This document shows positions 1 through 7,444 of a DNA stretch of 24,849 nt, piece after piece (within the stretch, counting starts at the first letter, position 1; each line of letters begins with the position of its first letter). The notes under the pieces were generated by a model. It was given only the letters and a program-made list of their open reading frames with translations. It was not told the origin of the DNA and searched no databases. Made by a program: the position numbers and the translations under genes. The DNA is from JBCCGG01 sp039029395 (GTDB lineage: Bacteria; Pseudomonadota; Alphaproteobacteria; Kiloniellales; JAKSDN01), in NCBI GenBank assembly GCA_039029395.1, contig JBCCGG010000066.1, positions 1 through 24,849 on the forward strand. The letters run 5' to 3'.

Positions 1-1626
1 GTCGAGCGCGAATGCCTTGACCAGGATGTCGGCGCCCAGAGCCGGTTTGCCCGTGTAAGCCTCCAGAAAGCCGCGGCTCACCATGGCGTTGACAAAATTG
101 GGATTGAGCGCGAGCGCCCGATCGGAGTGGCGCATGGCAAGATGGTGCTCGCCGCACATGAGATAGACCTCGCTGGCAACCGTATGAAGGTCGTAGTCGT
201 CGTCGGTTATCGCGAGCGCCTGCTCGATCTTCTCGCGAGCCGATAGCGCCGGATCGGGTCCGATCGGGTTGAGCGAGAACAGGCTATAGGCATAGGAGTT
301 CGCAAGCCCGACATAAGCTTTCGCGCAACACGGATCGAGCTCAATTGCCCTCTCGAACCAAGTCAGAGCCGTGCGGTCCTGCCCACTGGTTTGACCATGA
401 AGCCAGCGCCCACGCAGCACGCAGTCGTAGGCCGAGAGATTCTCCGTCGGTTTCCGCCGTGCGGTCTCGTGAAGTGCACTTTGCAGCCGTGTCGGCAGAA
501 CCGTCACGATGGCCTGGGTTATCTCGTCCTGCACCGCGAAAATATCCTCGAGCTCCCGGTCGTAGCGCTCGGCCCAGAGGTGATTGCCGCTTGCCGTCTC
601 GACCAGTTGGGCGGAGACCCGCACGCGCTTACCGGCCTTGCGAACGCTGCCCTCGAGCAGATAGCAGGCGCCCAAGTCGCGGCCGATGTCCTGCACCTTG
701 ATCGCCTTGTCCTTGTAGGCGAAGGAGGAGTTGCGGGCGATCACCATGAGCTCCCGGAAGCGGCTCAATTCGGTGATGATGTCCTCGGTGATACCGTCGG
801 AGAAGTACTCCTGTTCCGGATCGCCCGACAGATTGGCGAAGGGCAGAACGGCGATCGAAACATCGTCCGACACCGGCCCAGGTGCCGGCGCCGTTGGCGC
901 AGCTGTGCCGGACTTTAGTGCTTCGAACAGCGCTGTGGTCTCTGCCTCCGGTTCGACGCCGAGCTCGTTGGCCAGCAGGTCACGGCAGGTCCGGTATTGC
1001 TTCAAAGCCATGGCCCGCTCGCCCTGGTCGGCATAGAGGCTCATGAGGGCGCGGTGAACCGGCTCCTGCAGGGGGTCAAGATCCAGCAGTTTGCGCGCCG
1101 TGGCTACGGCCGCCGCGCTATCGCCGGCCCCGGTTTGGCGCGCCAACAGCCGGTTCAATGCGCCTTGGGCAAGTTCGGCAAAGCGGGCGCGCTCAGCCGC
1201 CAGCCAGTCCTCGAACGCCGGATCGGCGACCGAAATCCCGTCAAGCAGGGGGCCACCATAAAGAGCGCAGGCCCGCTCCAGCTCCCCGGACGCCACCAGG
1301 GCTTCCAAGTCCAGGGCATCGCACCGAAAGTTGGCGCCATTCAGTGACAGGCTATCCCGATCCGCCCCTAGATAGTGGGTGTCCCCTTCGCCCAAGGCCC
1401 GGCGCAGCTCAGCCAGCGCCTGGCGCAGGCTGCCCCGGGCCTGCTCCTCGCCGCGCTCGCTCCACAGCAAGCCGGTTAGCTTCTCCCTGGTGAGCGGCGT
1501 GCCGCCCGAGAGCGCCAGCAATGCCAGCAAAGCTTGGGCCTTGCGGCCCTTGAGCGCCAACGCCGGGCCATCGCCCAAGCGCGCCTGAAAGCCGCCCAAC
1601 AGCGTGATCCGCAGCTTATCCGCCAT
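1..1626 (-). CDS. SARP/BTAD transcriptional regulator with TolB-like and TPR regions (3' end outside window)
   Basis: The reading frame runs from ATG at 1626 to the left edge without a stop (542 residues seen). Residues about 1-95 form a SARP-type winged helix (LLGGF near the start, GRKAQALLALL, then a W-x-x-x-x-x-E-x-A-R-x-S-L-R segment). Residues about 100-240 match a bacterial transcriptional activator domain, ending in the typical ELGVEPEAET. Residues about 255-380 are the TolB/FlgO-like region often fused to such regulators (SIAVLPFANLSGDPEQEYFSDG). After about residue 400 come TPR-like helices. The start is chosen because in-frame TGA and TAG lie just upstream and a GGAGG lies about 15 nt before it. 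The family binds DNA as an activator; here the C-terminal part probably senses or scaffolds. It is transcribed away from the small gene at 1838. The target genes are unknown, but phased repeats in the shared upstream region suggest local or auto-regulation. Confidence 0.9.
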   Translation of the reverse strand, partial: MADKLRITLLGGFQARLGDGPALALKGRKAQALLALLALSGGTPLTREKLTGLLWSERGEEQARGSLRQALAELRRALGEGDTHYLGADRDSLSLNGANFRCDALDLEALVASGELERACALYGGPLLDGISVADPAFEDWLAAERARFAELAQGALNRLLARQTGAGDSAAAVATARKLLDLDPLQEPVHRALMSLYADQGERAMALKQYRTCRDLLANELGVEPEAETTALFEALKSGTAAPTAPAPGPVSDDVSIAVLPFANLSGDPEQEYFSDGITEDIITELSRFRELMVIARNSSFAYKDKAIKVQDIGRDLGACYLLEGSVRKAGKRVRVSAQLVETASGNHLWAERYDRELEDIFAVQDEITQAIVTVLPTRLQSALHETARRKPTENLSAYDCVLRGRWLHGQTSGQDRTALTWFERAIELDPCCAKAYVGLANSYAYSLFSLNPIGPDPALSAREKIEQALAITDDDYDLHTVASEVYLMCGEHHLAMRHSDRALALNPNFVNAMVSRGFLEAYTGKPALGADILVKAFALD

Positions 1627-1682
1627 CAGGCGCTTTGGGCCTCCGGTATCCGAGATTAGGTTGATTTCCTATCACCGGACAC

Positions 1683-1726
1683 ATTTCACGGCGAATTCAC
1701 GCCGGCCGCAACAGCAATTCACGCTG
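1683..1726. promoter_or_regulatory. 11-bp-phased direct repeats, candidate SARP operator
   Basis: Three copies of a TTCACG core lie on one helical face: ATTTCACGGCG at 1683, AATTCACGCCG at 1694, and AATTCACGCTG at 1716. The starts are 11 and 22 bp apart, with the unmatched unit GCCGCAACAGC between the second and third. SARP regulators are known to bind direct repeats spaced by 11 or 22 bp. The block sits 57 bp upstream of the SARP start and 111 bp upstream of the divergent small gene. The assignment to this SARP is inference. Confidence 0.5.
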
Positions 1727-1837
1727 GCCCTGCCGCTTTTCGCAGCCGCCGGACGGTGGAATCACGGCTGCCAGGTAGCCTGTTCTCGATCGAACGACGA
1801 CGGCGCGATTGCCGGCAACCAAGCGAAGGACAAGACC

Positions 1838-2041
1838 ATGACCTCATTCAGGCTCTTAGACATCACCCCGGTCGGGGCTTACTGCAACGCCGTCAAGGCC
1901 GCCGGCGCGAGTCAGGCACGGCGCCCCAAAGCCGAGGTACCACCTCGGAGGGTCAGGATCTCCGCCGCCGCCAAGGCCCTGAAGGCCCGTGCCGCGAGCC
2001 TGCTGCGGGCCGCCAAGGCCCTGCGCGCCCGGGCTGCCTAG
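1838..2041 (+). CDS. Small basic Ala/Arg/Lys-rich protein, 67 aa
   Basis: ATG at 1838 is preceded by GAAGGA about 8 nt upstream, and the frame closes with TAG 14 bp before the convergent YjbQ stop. The protein has about 15 Lys/Arg against one Asp and one Glu, so it is strongly basic. Its last third carries an internal duplication, AAKALKARAA then AAKALRARAA, joined by SLLR. No family is recognised. Such Ala/Lys/Arg tails recall histone-H1-like or polymer/nucleic-acid-binding tails, but composition alone cannot prove this. It diverges from the SARP gene and could be its target. A chance frame in GC-rich DNA is possible; the ribosome-binding site and position make a real gene somewhat more likely. 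Confidence 0.45.
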   Translation: MTSFRLLDITPVGAYCNAVKAAGASQARRPKAEVPPRRVRISAAAKALKARAASLLRAAKALRARAA

Positions 2042-2055
2042 GACGCCCCGGTTCC

Positions 2056-2481
2056 TCAACCAGCCGTGCCGATCAGGTGGAGCGACAGCTCCCGGCGGTG
2101 CGGCTGGTCCCGGTGCTCGAACAGGTAGATACCCTGCCAGGTGCCGAGCGCCAGGAGGCCGTCGATCAGGGGGATCGAGAGATGGGTCTGGGTCAGGGCC
2201 GCCTTGATATGGGCCGGCATGTCGTCCGGTCCCTCGGTGGTGTGGCGATAGAGGCTCGGATCGTCAGGCACCAGCTTGTCCATGAAATCTTGAATGTCGA
2301 GCCGCACGTCTGTATCGGCGTTCTCCTGAATGATCAAGGAAGCCGAGGTGTGGCGCAGATAGAGGGTCAGCAGACCGTCCGTGATCTCTTGGTCCGACAG
2401 CCAGGCCGTGATCTTGGCGGTAACATCGTGCAGACCCCGCCCCTCGGCCGGCAATGTCAGACTTCCCAGCATCTGCTTCAT
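2056..2481 (-). CDS. YjbQ family protein (UPF0047), 141 aa
   Basis: A small single-domain protein matching the YjbQ/UPF0047 family, with LYLRHTSASLIIQEN near residues 40-55 and HRDQPHRREL near the end, both typical of the family. Members have been linked to a secondary thiamine-phosphate synthase activity; the physiological role is uncertain. ATG at 2481 overlaps the stop of the CCA transferase gene by 4 nt (ATGA), which fixes the start although the frame is open 25 codons further. The length is normal for the family. It is the last gene of the minus-strand operon beginning at 5462. Confidence 0.9.
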   Translation of the reverse strand: MKQMLGSLTLPAEGRGLHDVTAKITAWLSDQEITDGLLTLYLRHTSASLIIQENADTDVRLDIQDFMDKLVPDDPSLYRHTTEGPDDMPAHIKAALTQTHLSIPLIDGLLALGTWQGIYLFEHRDQPHRRELSLHLIGTAG

Positions 2482-3689
2482 GGCGCACCCGCCCTTTCCT
2501 TGAGCCGCGCCAGGCAAGCCTCCCGGTCCGGCTGAAAGTCCTCGTCGATCCACCAAGCCTCTAGCTCGCCCAGCAGACGCCCCAGCTCGGCGCCCGGGAC
2601 CAGGCCGATCGCCAGGGCATCTCGCCCTTTGAGCGGAAAGCTAATGGGTTGCCAGCGCTCGATCTCGCCCCAGGCGGTTTCGGCCTGGCCAGCGTCGCAT
2701 GCCCCGCGCGCATGGGCCAGCGCCAAGCGGTCACCGACCGTCTCCCGACCGTGATGGTAGAGCGCCCGGCGCAGGGCCTTTGGTGCAAGCGGGACGTCGC
2801 CCGTCAAGGCCGCCACCAGACGCTCCCGTTCCCGGCGCGACAGGCGCAGGCGCTCGGCGACCCGCTCTCCAGCTTCGCCATCGGGCAACAATGCTGCCAG
2901 GCGCAGGATCTCGTCGGCGCCATGGCCCTGGGCGATCAGCGTCTTCAGAACGGCAGGCGGCGTTAGATCCGGCAGCACTGCGGACCAGATCCTGCTCTCG
3001 TCCATGACTTCCAGTACCGGCACCGGGTCCTCTGCCCCCAAGAGGCGCAGCAGTTCGGCGCGGATCCGCTCGCCCGACAGGCGCGTGAGCTTGGGCGCCA
3101 GGTCACGAGCCGCGGCCAGGCCCTCGGGATCGGGCGTGCCCTTCCCATAGGTCGCATGGAAGCGGAAGAAGCGCAGCAGCCGAAGGTAATCCTCCTCGAT
3201 CCGGTCGCGCGCCCGGCCGACGAAACGCACCCGCCCGTCCGCCAGATCGGCACGCCCGCCGAAAGGGTCTTGGAGCGCGCCCTCGGGGCTCAGAGTCATG
3301 GCGTTCATGGTGAAATCCCGGCGCGCCGCGTCGGCCTGCCAGTCGTCGGTAAAGGCGACCGTGGCGTGGCGGCCGTGCGTTTCCACATCGCGCCGCAAGG
3401 TGGTCACCTCGAAGGGCTGGTACTCGGCCACCGCGGTCACCGTACCGTGGGCGAGACCGGTCGGCACCCCCTTGAGGCCCGCCGCCGCGAGCAGGGCGAG
3501 CACCTTGTCCGGCGGGTCGACGGTCGCGATGTCCACGTCCTTGACCGGCCGGCCAGCCAGGCTGTCGCGCACGCAGCCGCCGACGAAGCGCACCTCCGCG
3601 CCCTCGGCGGTCAGCGCCGCGACAACGGCACGGGTCGCGGATGAGGTCATCCAGGGCAAGGACGCGAGCGCCCCGTCCGGCGCGGTCAT
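2478..3689 (-). CDS. cca: CCA-adding tRNA nucleotidyltransferase / poly(A) polymerase family, 403 aa
   Basis: Class II nucleotidyltransferase. FVGGCVRD (about residues 35-42) and KDVDIAT (50-56) supply the G-G/R-D nucleotide loop and the two catalytic Asp residues. RRDFTMNAM (about 107-115) and EDYLRLLRFFRF (about 150-161) are the following conserved blocks, and the C-terminal half is the helical tRNA-binding region. The enzyme builds or repairs the 3'-CCA end of tRNA in the cytoplasm. ATG at 3689 overlaps the upstream lipoprotein stop by 4 nt (ATGA). The frame is open 59 codons further upstream, but that part is antisense-like and does not match the family. It lies third-to-fourth in an operon with NudL, an arrangement recurrent in alphaproteobacteria. 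Confidence 0.95.
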   Translation of the reverse strand: MTAPDGALASLPWMTSSATRAVVAALTAEGAEVRFVGGCVRDSLAGRPVKDVDIATVDPPDKVLALLAAAGLKGVPTGLAHGTVTAVAEYQPFEVTTLRRDVETHGRHATVAFTDDWQADAARRDFTMNAMTLSPEGALQDPFGGRADLADGRVRFVGRARDRIEEDYLRLLRFFRFHATYGKGTPDPEGLAAARDLAPKLTRLSGERIRAELLRLLGAEDPVPVLEVMDESRIWSAVLPDLTPPAVLKTLIAQGHGADEILRLAALLPDGEAGERVAERLRLSRRERERLVAALTGDVPLAPKALRRALYHHGRETVGDRLALAHARGACDAGQAETAWGEIERWQPISFPLKGRDALAIGLVPGAELGRLLGELEAWWIDEDFQPDREACLARLKERAGAP

Positions 3690-4258
3690 CTGAAGCCAAT
3701 CGGCCCGACGAAGGGCGCACGCACCCGGCGGTCGTTGCGCTCGGTGTAGGGCGGCAGCAGCTCGTAGGTCATCTGGGCGATCAGCTGGCGAAAGGCCGGC
3801 GCGCTCGGGTCGTCGAGCGCCGCGACGCCGCCCGTTGTCGAGGTCAAACGCCGATCCGAGCTGCACAGCACGCCCATCATGCGCAACCTCCCAGGCTCAA
3901 CGGCGGTCGGCTGGTTCGGATTGACACACAGCGCCTGATTGTTGACGCCGAGCTGCGGGTTGAAGATCAGAACGATGTAGTAGGGCGAGCGAAACTCCGG
4001 GGGCCGCTCGGTAAAGAACGGCATGCGCTGGCCGAAATAGGAGACCTCCATGGTCGAGGTGATGATCTTGTCGAGCTCCGCCTTGGGCACCGGAAAGGGA
4101 TTGCCGACTACGGTGACCGGCATGCCGCCGCTCCCCGCGGCGTAGTTGATCAATTCCGGGGTGTAGGCGGAATCGATCACGCCCGAGACGGTGGTCGGCC
4201 CACTGCAGCCCGCCGCCAGCGTGCCGAACAGCGCAACGGCAAGGATAGCCTTCCTCAT
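3686..4258 (-). CDS. Predicted lipoprotein, conserved hypothetical, 190 aa
   Basis: The N-terminus is a lipoprotein signal: MRK, then a hydrophobic stretch ending in the lipobox L-A-A-G-C with Cys18. The mature part has a Pro-rich start (VVGNPFPVPKAELD), a central hydrophobic strand (YYIVLIFNP), and Cys residues near 112 and 133 that could pair in the periplasm. No enzymatic motif is seen and the function is not recognised. The start at 4258 overlaps the NudL stop by 4 nt (ATGA), so it is very likely translated coupled to NudL and followed by the CCA enzyme. The product is probably anchored to a membrane on the periplasmic side. Confidence 0.8.
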   Translation of the reverse strand: MRKAILAVALFGTLAAGCSGPTTVSGVIDSAYTPELINYAAGSGGMPVTVVGNPFPVPKAELDKIITSTMEVSYFGQRMPFFTERPPEFRSPYYIVLIFNPQLGVNNQALCVNPNQPTAVEPGRLRMMGVLCSSDRRLTSTTGGVAALDDPSAPAFRQLIAQMTYELLPPYTERNDRRVRAPFVGPIGFR

Positions 4259-4887
4259 GGCATCAAGACCTCGACCAGATTGACGATCATGCCGGCGGTC
4301 GCGCCCCACACCAGGTGGCGCTCGGTGTGGTAGGCGTAGAAGTGCCGCTCCTTGCCTTCATATACGCGGCTTCGGGTCTCCCGGTTCCCCGGATCGAGGA
4401 AAAGTGACAGCGGCACCTCGAACACCTCGGCCACCTCGAACTCGTCCGGCGCGACCGGAAAGGGCGGGGTGACCAGGCCAACCAGGGGGGTCACCTCGAA
4501 GCCGGTGCGGGTCACGTAGGTGTCCAGCGCGCCGATCAACTCCACGTGGGCGCGCGGCAGGCCGACCTCCTCCTCGGTCTCGCGCAGGGCCGCGTCGGCG
4601 GCGTCCTTGTCGCCCGGGTCGACCCGACCCCCTGGAAAGCTGACCTGCCCGGCGTGGTCGTGCAAATGGTCGGTACGCTGGGTCAGCAGCATGGTCGGCG
4701 CCGAAGCGCGCAGCACGATCGGCACCAGAACCGCGGCCTGCGTCAGCGCCATGGCCGGGTCGTAGAAGTCAGGATTGAGATCGTGGTCACCGCGCGGCCA
4801 GACGAGCTCCTCGCGGCTTTTGGGCGAATGGCGGCGGCCCGGCGGTCCCCGGCGCGCCAGGGCCCGGCGCAGCTCGGCTTCATTCAC
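4255..4887 (-). CDS. Nudix hydrolase of the NudL/CoA-pyrophosphatase type, 210 aa
   Basis: The segment LLTQRTDHLHDHAGQVSFPGG, followed by a Nudix box ending in ALRETEEEVGL, has the spacing of the UPF0035/NudL family (14 residues between FPGG and RE). Family members hydrolyse coenzyme A and its derivatives to phosphopantetheine and 3',5'-ADP with Mg/Mn. The Nudix Glu residues of the REtxEE segment are present. Two starts are possible. GTG at 4887 gives a 4-nt GTGA overlap with the DUF1285 stop, as at the other junctions in this operon; ATG at 4926 adds 13 residues and overlaps by 43 nt. The GTG start is preferred on that pattern. It is followed directly by the lipoprotein gene. Confidence 0.92.
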   Translation of the reverse strand: MNEAELRRALARRGPPGRRHSPKSREELVWPRGDHDLNPDFYDPAMALTQAAVLVPIVLRASAPTMLLTQRTDHLHDHAGQVSFPGGRVDPGDKDAADAALRETEEEVGLPRAHVELIGALDTYVTRTGFEVTPLVGLVTPPFPVAPDEFEVAEVFEVPLSLFLDPGNRETRSRVYEGKERHFYAYHTERHLVWGATAGMIVNLVEVLMP

Positions 4888-5462
4888 CGCAGGCTGCCCA
4901 GGGGGAAGTATTGGCCGTTGCTCCATACGCCCAGAGTGGTGGTGCCGTCGAGAACACGCTCCTCGGCACCCTCGACCAATTGATAGTATACCGACCGCCC
5001 GATCAAAGCTTCCAGGCCCGCGCGCACCAGGACGTAGGGGCTCGGCTCGCCGGTCTCGGGGTCCTCGGCGACCCGGATCGGATGGTCCTTGCCGGCCTCG
5101 ACCCAGTCGTCCACATTGGTGCGGAAGTGCAAAATCTGCTCGCGCCCCTCGCCCTTCACATCAAGTTCAACGGCAGTGAAAGGCGCATCGTCGACGATGA
5201 TACGGCCTCGCTCCACCGGGGTGACCAGCCAGTAGTCACCGGCTTCGTCCCGCTTGAGCACGGTAGAAAACAGCTTTACCAAGGGTTTACGCCCGATCGG
5301 GGTGCCCCGGTAGAACCAGGTTCCGTCGCGCGCGATGCGCATGTCGAAATCGCCGCAACTCTCCAATTGAGCAGCCTCGGATACGCCCGGCGACTGGTAA
5401 GAGCCTGCGGAAAGGCTTATGTTTGATCCACTTGGGACCGGCGAATCGGTCTCGTCCGTCAT
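4884..5462 (-). CDS. DUF1285 family protein, 192 aa
   Basis: The protein matches the DUF1285 family: CGDFDMRIARDGTWFYRGTPIGRKPLVKLFSTVLKRDEAGDYWLVTPVE followed by a second beta-rich half (listed here as family-like segments, not as one motif). The biochemical role is unknown. ATG at 5462 is chosen with AAGAG a few bases upstream; the longer open frame would run into the divergent moxR-like gene. It is the first gene of the operon DUF1285 > NudL > lipoprotein > CCA enzyme > YjbQ. Only 42 bp separate it from the divergent MoxR gene at 5505, so the two promoters must overlap or lie partly inside coding DNA. The same divergent neighbourhood is common in alphaproteobacteria. Confidence 0.88.
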   Translation of the reverse strand: MTDETDSPVPSGSNISLSAGSYQSPGVSEAAQLESCGDFDMRIARDGTWFYRGTPIGRKPLVKLFSTVLKRDEAGDYWLVTPVERGRIIVDDAPFTAVELDVKGEGREQILHFRTNVDDWVEAGKDHPIRVAEDPETGEPSPYVLVRAGLEALIGRSVYYQLVEGAEERVLDGTTTLGVWSNGQYFPLGSLR

Positions 5463-5504
5463 CGTGCTCTTGCACCACCACCTTCGAGTCGGGAGTGAAA
5501 CTTC

Positions 5505-6521
5505 GTGACCGTGACCCCCACCGCACCTCTGGAGGAAGCTTCCGGCAGCCACCTGGCCCAAGAAATCGAAGCCTTAGTGCAGAAGCTGCAAAGCGTTCGC
5601 GCCAGCATCGGCCAGGTCATCTTCGGCCAGGAGCAAGTCGTCGATCAAACCCTTATCACCCTTTTATCCGGCGGTCACGCCCTGCTGATCGGCGTTCCGG
5701 GCCTGGCCAAGACCCGACTGGTCGAGACCCTGGGCACCGTGGTCGGCCTGGAGGATAAGCGGGTCCAGTGCACCCCCGACCTGATGCCGGCCGACATCCT
5801 GGGCTCGGAAGTGCTGGAGGAGCACGAGGACGGCCGCCGAGGCTTCCGCTTCATCGCCGGCCCGGTGTTCTGCCAGCTGTTGATGGCCGACGAGATCAAC
5901 CGGGCCAGTCCGCGCACCCAATCGGCCCTTCTGCAAGCGATGCAGGAGCATCGGGTGACGATCGCCGGCCGCAGCCACGACCTGCCCCGCCCGTTCCACG
6001 TTCTGGCAACCCAAAATCCTCTGGAGCAGGAAGGCACCTATCCCCTACCCGAGGCCCAGCTCGACCGCTTCCTGATGGAGGTCGACGTCGGTTACCCGGA
6101 CCTGGAGGCCGAGCGCCGCATGCTCTTCGCGACCACCGGCTCGGAGGAGCGCGAGGCCAGCCCAGTGATGGACGGCGAGGAGCTGATGGCGGCCCAGCGG
6201 CTGGTGCGCCGGGTGCCGGTCGGCGAGAGCGTGGTCGAGGCGATCCTCGAGCTGGTGCGCAATGGCCGTCCGGAGAGCAGCTCGCTCGAGGACGTCCGCG
6301 ACCAGGTCGCCTGGGGCCCCGGCCCGCGCGCCAGCCAAGCCCTCATGCTGGCGGTCAGGGCGCGCGCCTTGCTGGACGGCCGCTATGCACCCTCGGTCGA
6401 CGATGTTCTCGAGCTCATGGGTCCGGTCCTGCGTCACCGCATGGCGCTCAGCTTCGCCGCGCGCGCCGACGGGATCACGATCGACGACGTGATCGGCCGC
6501 CTGTCCGCGCCGATCGGCTAG
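5505..6521 (+). CDS. MoxR-family AAA+ ATPase, 338 aa
   Basis: Walker A is GVPGLAKT (residues 63-70), Walker B is LLMADE (125-130), followed by INRASPRTQSALLQAMQE, the MoxR signature. Sensor 1 sits in ATQNPLEQEGTYPLPEAQLDRF (168-189), which includes the arginine-finger region. The C-terminal lid follows to residue 338. MoxR ATPases act as chaperones that mature or activate partner proteins, usually with VWA domains. The start is GTG at 5505, with GGGAG 9 nt upstream. It is the first gene of a four-gene cluster with DUF58, DUF4159 and another VWA-like membrane protein, 35 bp before the DUF58 gene. The client is inferred to be one of those proteins. Confidence 0.95.
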   Translation: MTVTPTAPLEEASGSHLAQEIEALVQKLQSVRASIGQVIFGQEQVVDQTLITLLSGGHALLIGVPGLAKTRLVETLGTVVGLEDKRVQCTPDLMPADILGSEVLEEHEDGRRGFRFIAGPVFCQLLMADEINRASPRTQSALLQAMQEHRVTIAGRSHDLPRPFHVLATQNPLEQEGTYPLPEAQLDRFLMEVDVGYPDLEAERRMLFATTGSEEREASPVMDGEELMAAQRLVRRVPVGESVVEAILELVRNGRPESSSLEDVRDQVAWGPGPRASQALMLAVRARALLDGRYAPSVDDVLELMGPVLRHRMALSFAARADGITIDDVIGRLSAPIG

Positions 6522-6556
6522 CCGGTCGCGGGACGCAAGCGGCGAATGGCGGCGAT

Positions 6557-7441
6557 ATGGCGATAGAGGCGCTTCCACTGCGGCAACGGGCCGAGCAGCT
6601 CGCCGCCAGCCTTCCGCCGCTTTTGGTCGCCGCCGAACGGGTCGCCACGACCATCGTGCAAGGGGTCCACGGTCGGCGCCGGGTCGGCCAGGGCGAGACC
6701 TTCTGGCAGTACCGCCACTACGAGCCCGGCGACACGCCCCAGCTGATCGACTGGCGCCAGTCAGCCAAGTCGGACCATGTTTTCGTGCGCGAGCTGGAGT
6801 GGGAGGCCGCACAGTCGGTCTGGCTCTGGTGCGACCGCTCGCCCTCGATGGACTGGCACTCCAATCCAAACCTGCCGGAAAAGCGGTCGCGCGCCGAGCT
6901 GCTGACCCTGTCCCTCGCCTCCCTGCTGCTGCGCGGCGGCGAGCACGTGGCCCTGCTCGGCAGCAACCGACGGCCGGTCAGCGGGAGAGGCGCGCTCACC
7001 CATCTCGCTCATGCGCTCGGCACCAAAACCGAAGAGTCGGCCAGCGACCTGCCGCCGGTCCACCCTTTGCCGCGCAGCGCCCAGGTGGTCTTCATGGGCG
7101 ACTTTCTGGCACCGCTGGACGAGATCCATGGCTTGATCTCCGCCTATGCGGAGCGCGATATCCGCGGCCACCTGCTACAGGTGCTCGACCCGGCCGAGGA
7201 GTCCCTGCCATACGACGGGCGCGTACGCTTCGAGAGTCTGGAGGGCGAGGAGTCCTGGCTGCTCTCCAAAGTCGAGGCGGTGCGCGGCGACTACAAGAGC
7301 CGGCTAAAGGCCCAAAGGGACGCGCTCGCCGCGATGACCCGCACGGCCGGCTGGACCTTCGGTTGCCATCACACCGATAGGTCACCGCAAAGCGCGCTTT
7401 TGGCGCTTTACACGACGCTATCCCGGGTCGTAGGGAAGTAG
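6557..7441 (+). CDS. DUF58 domain protein, 294 aa
   Basis: The DUF58 signature is present: GRRRVGQGETFWQYRHYEPGD near residues 35-55, then DWRQSAKSDHVFVRELEWE. After it comes a VWA-like fold with WLWCDRSPSMDW (about 95-106), where D-R-S-x-S approximates the MIDAS D-x-S-x-S motif. The proteins of this family are paired with MoxR ATPases in many bacteria. The start is ATG at 6557; the frame is open much further upstream but that part is antisense-like sequence inside moxR. Only 3 bp separate its stop from the next gene at 7445. There is no clear membrane segment, so it is probably cytoplasmic. It may link the ATPase to the membrane proteins that follow. Confidence 0.92.
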   Translation: MAIEALPLRQRAEQLAASLPPLLVAAERVATTIVQGVHGRRRVGQGETFWQYRHYEPGDTPQLIDWRQSAKSDHVFVRELEWEAAQSVWLWCDRSPSMDWHSNPNLPEKRSRAELLTLSLASLLLRGGEHVALLGSNRRPVSGRGALTHLAHALGTKTEESASDLPPVHPLPRSAQVVFMGDFLAPLDEIHGLISAYAERDIRGHLLQVLDPAEESLPYDGRVRFESLEGEESWLLSKVEAVRGDYKSRLKAQRDALAAMTRTAGWTFGCHHTDRSPQSALLALYTTLSRVVGK

Positions 7442-7444
7442 GTC

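Noticed and set aside
5768..6556. Plus-strand frame running into the DUF58 gene from inside moxR
   Set aside because: It is out of frame with MoxR, Arg/Pro/Gly-rich and without family signal; the DUF58 domain begins at 6557.
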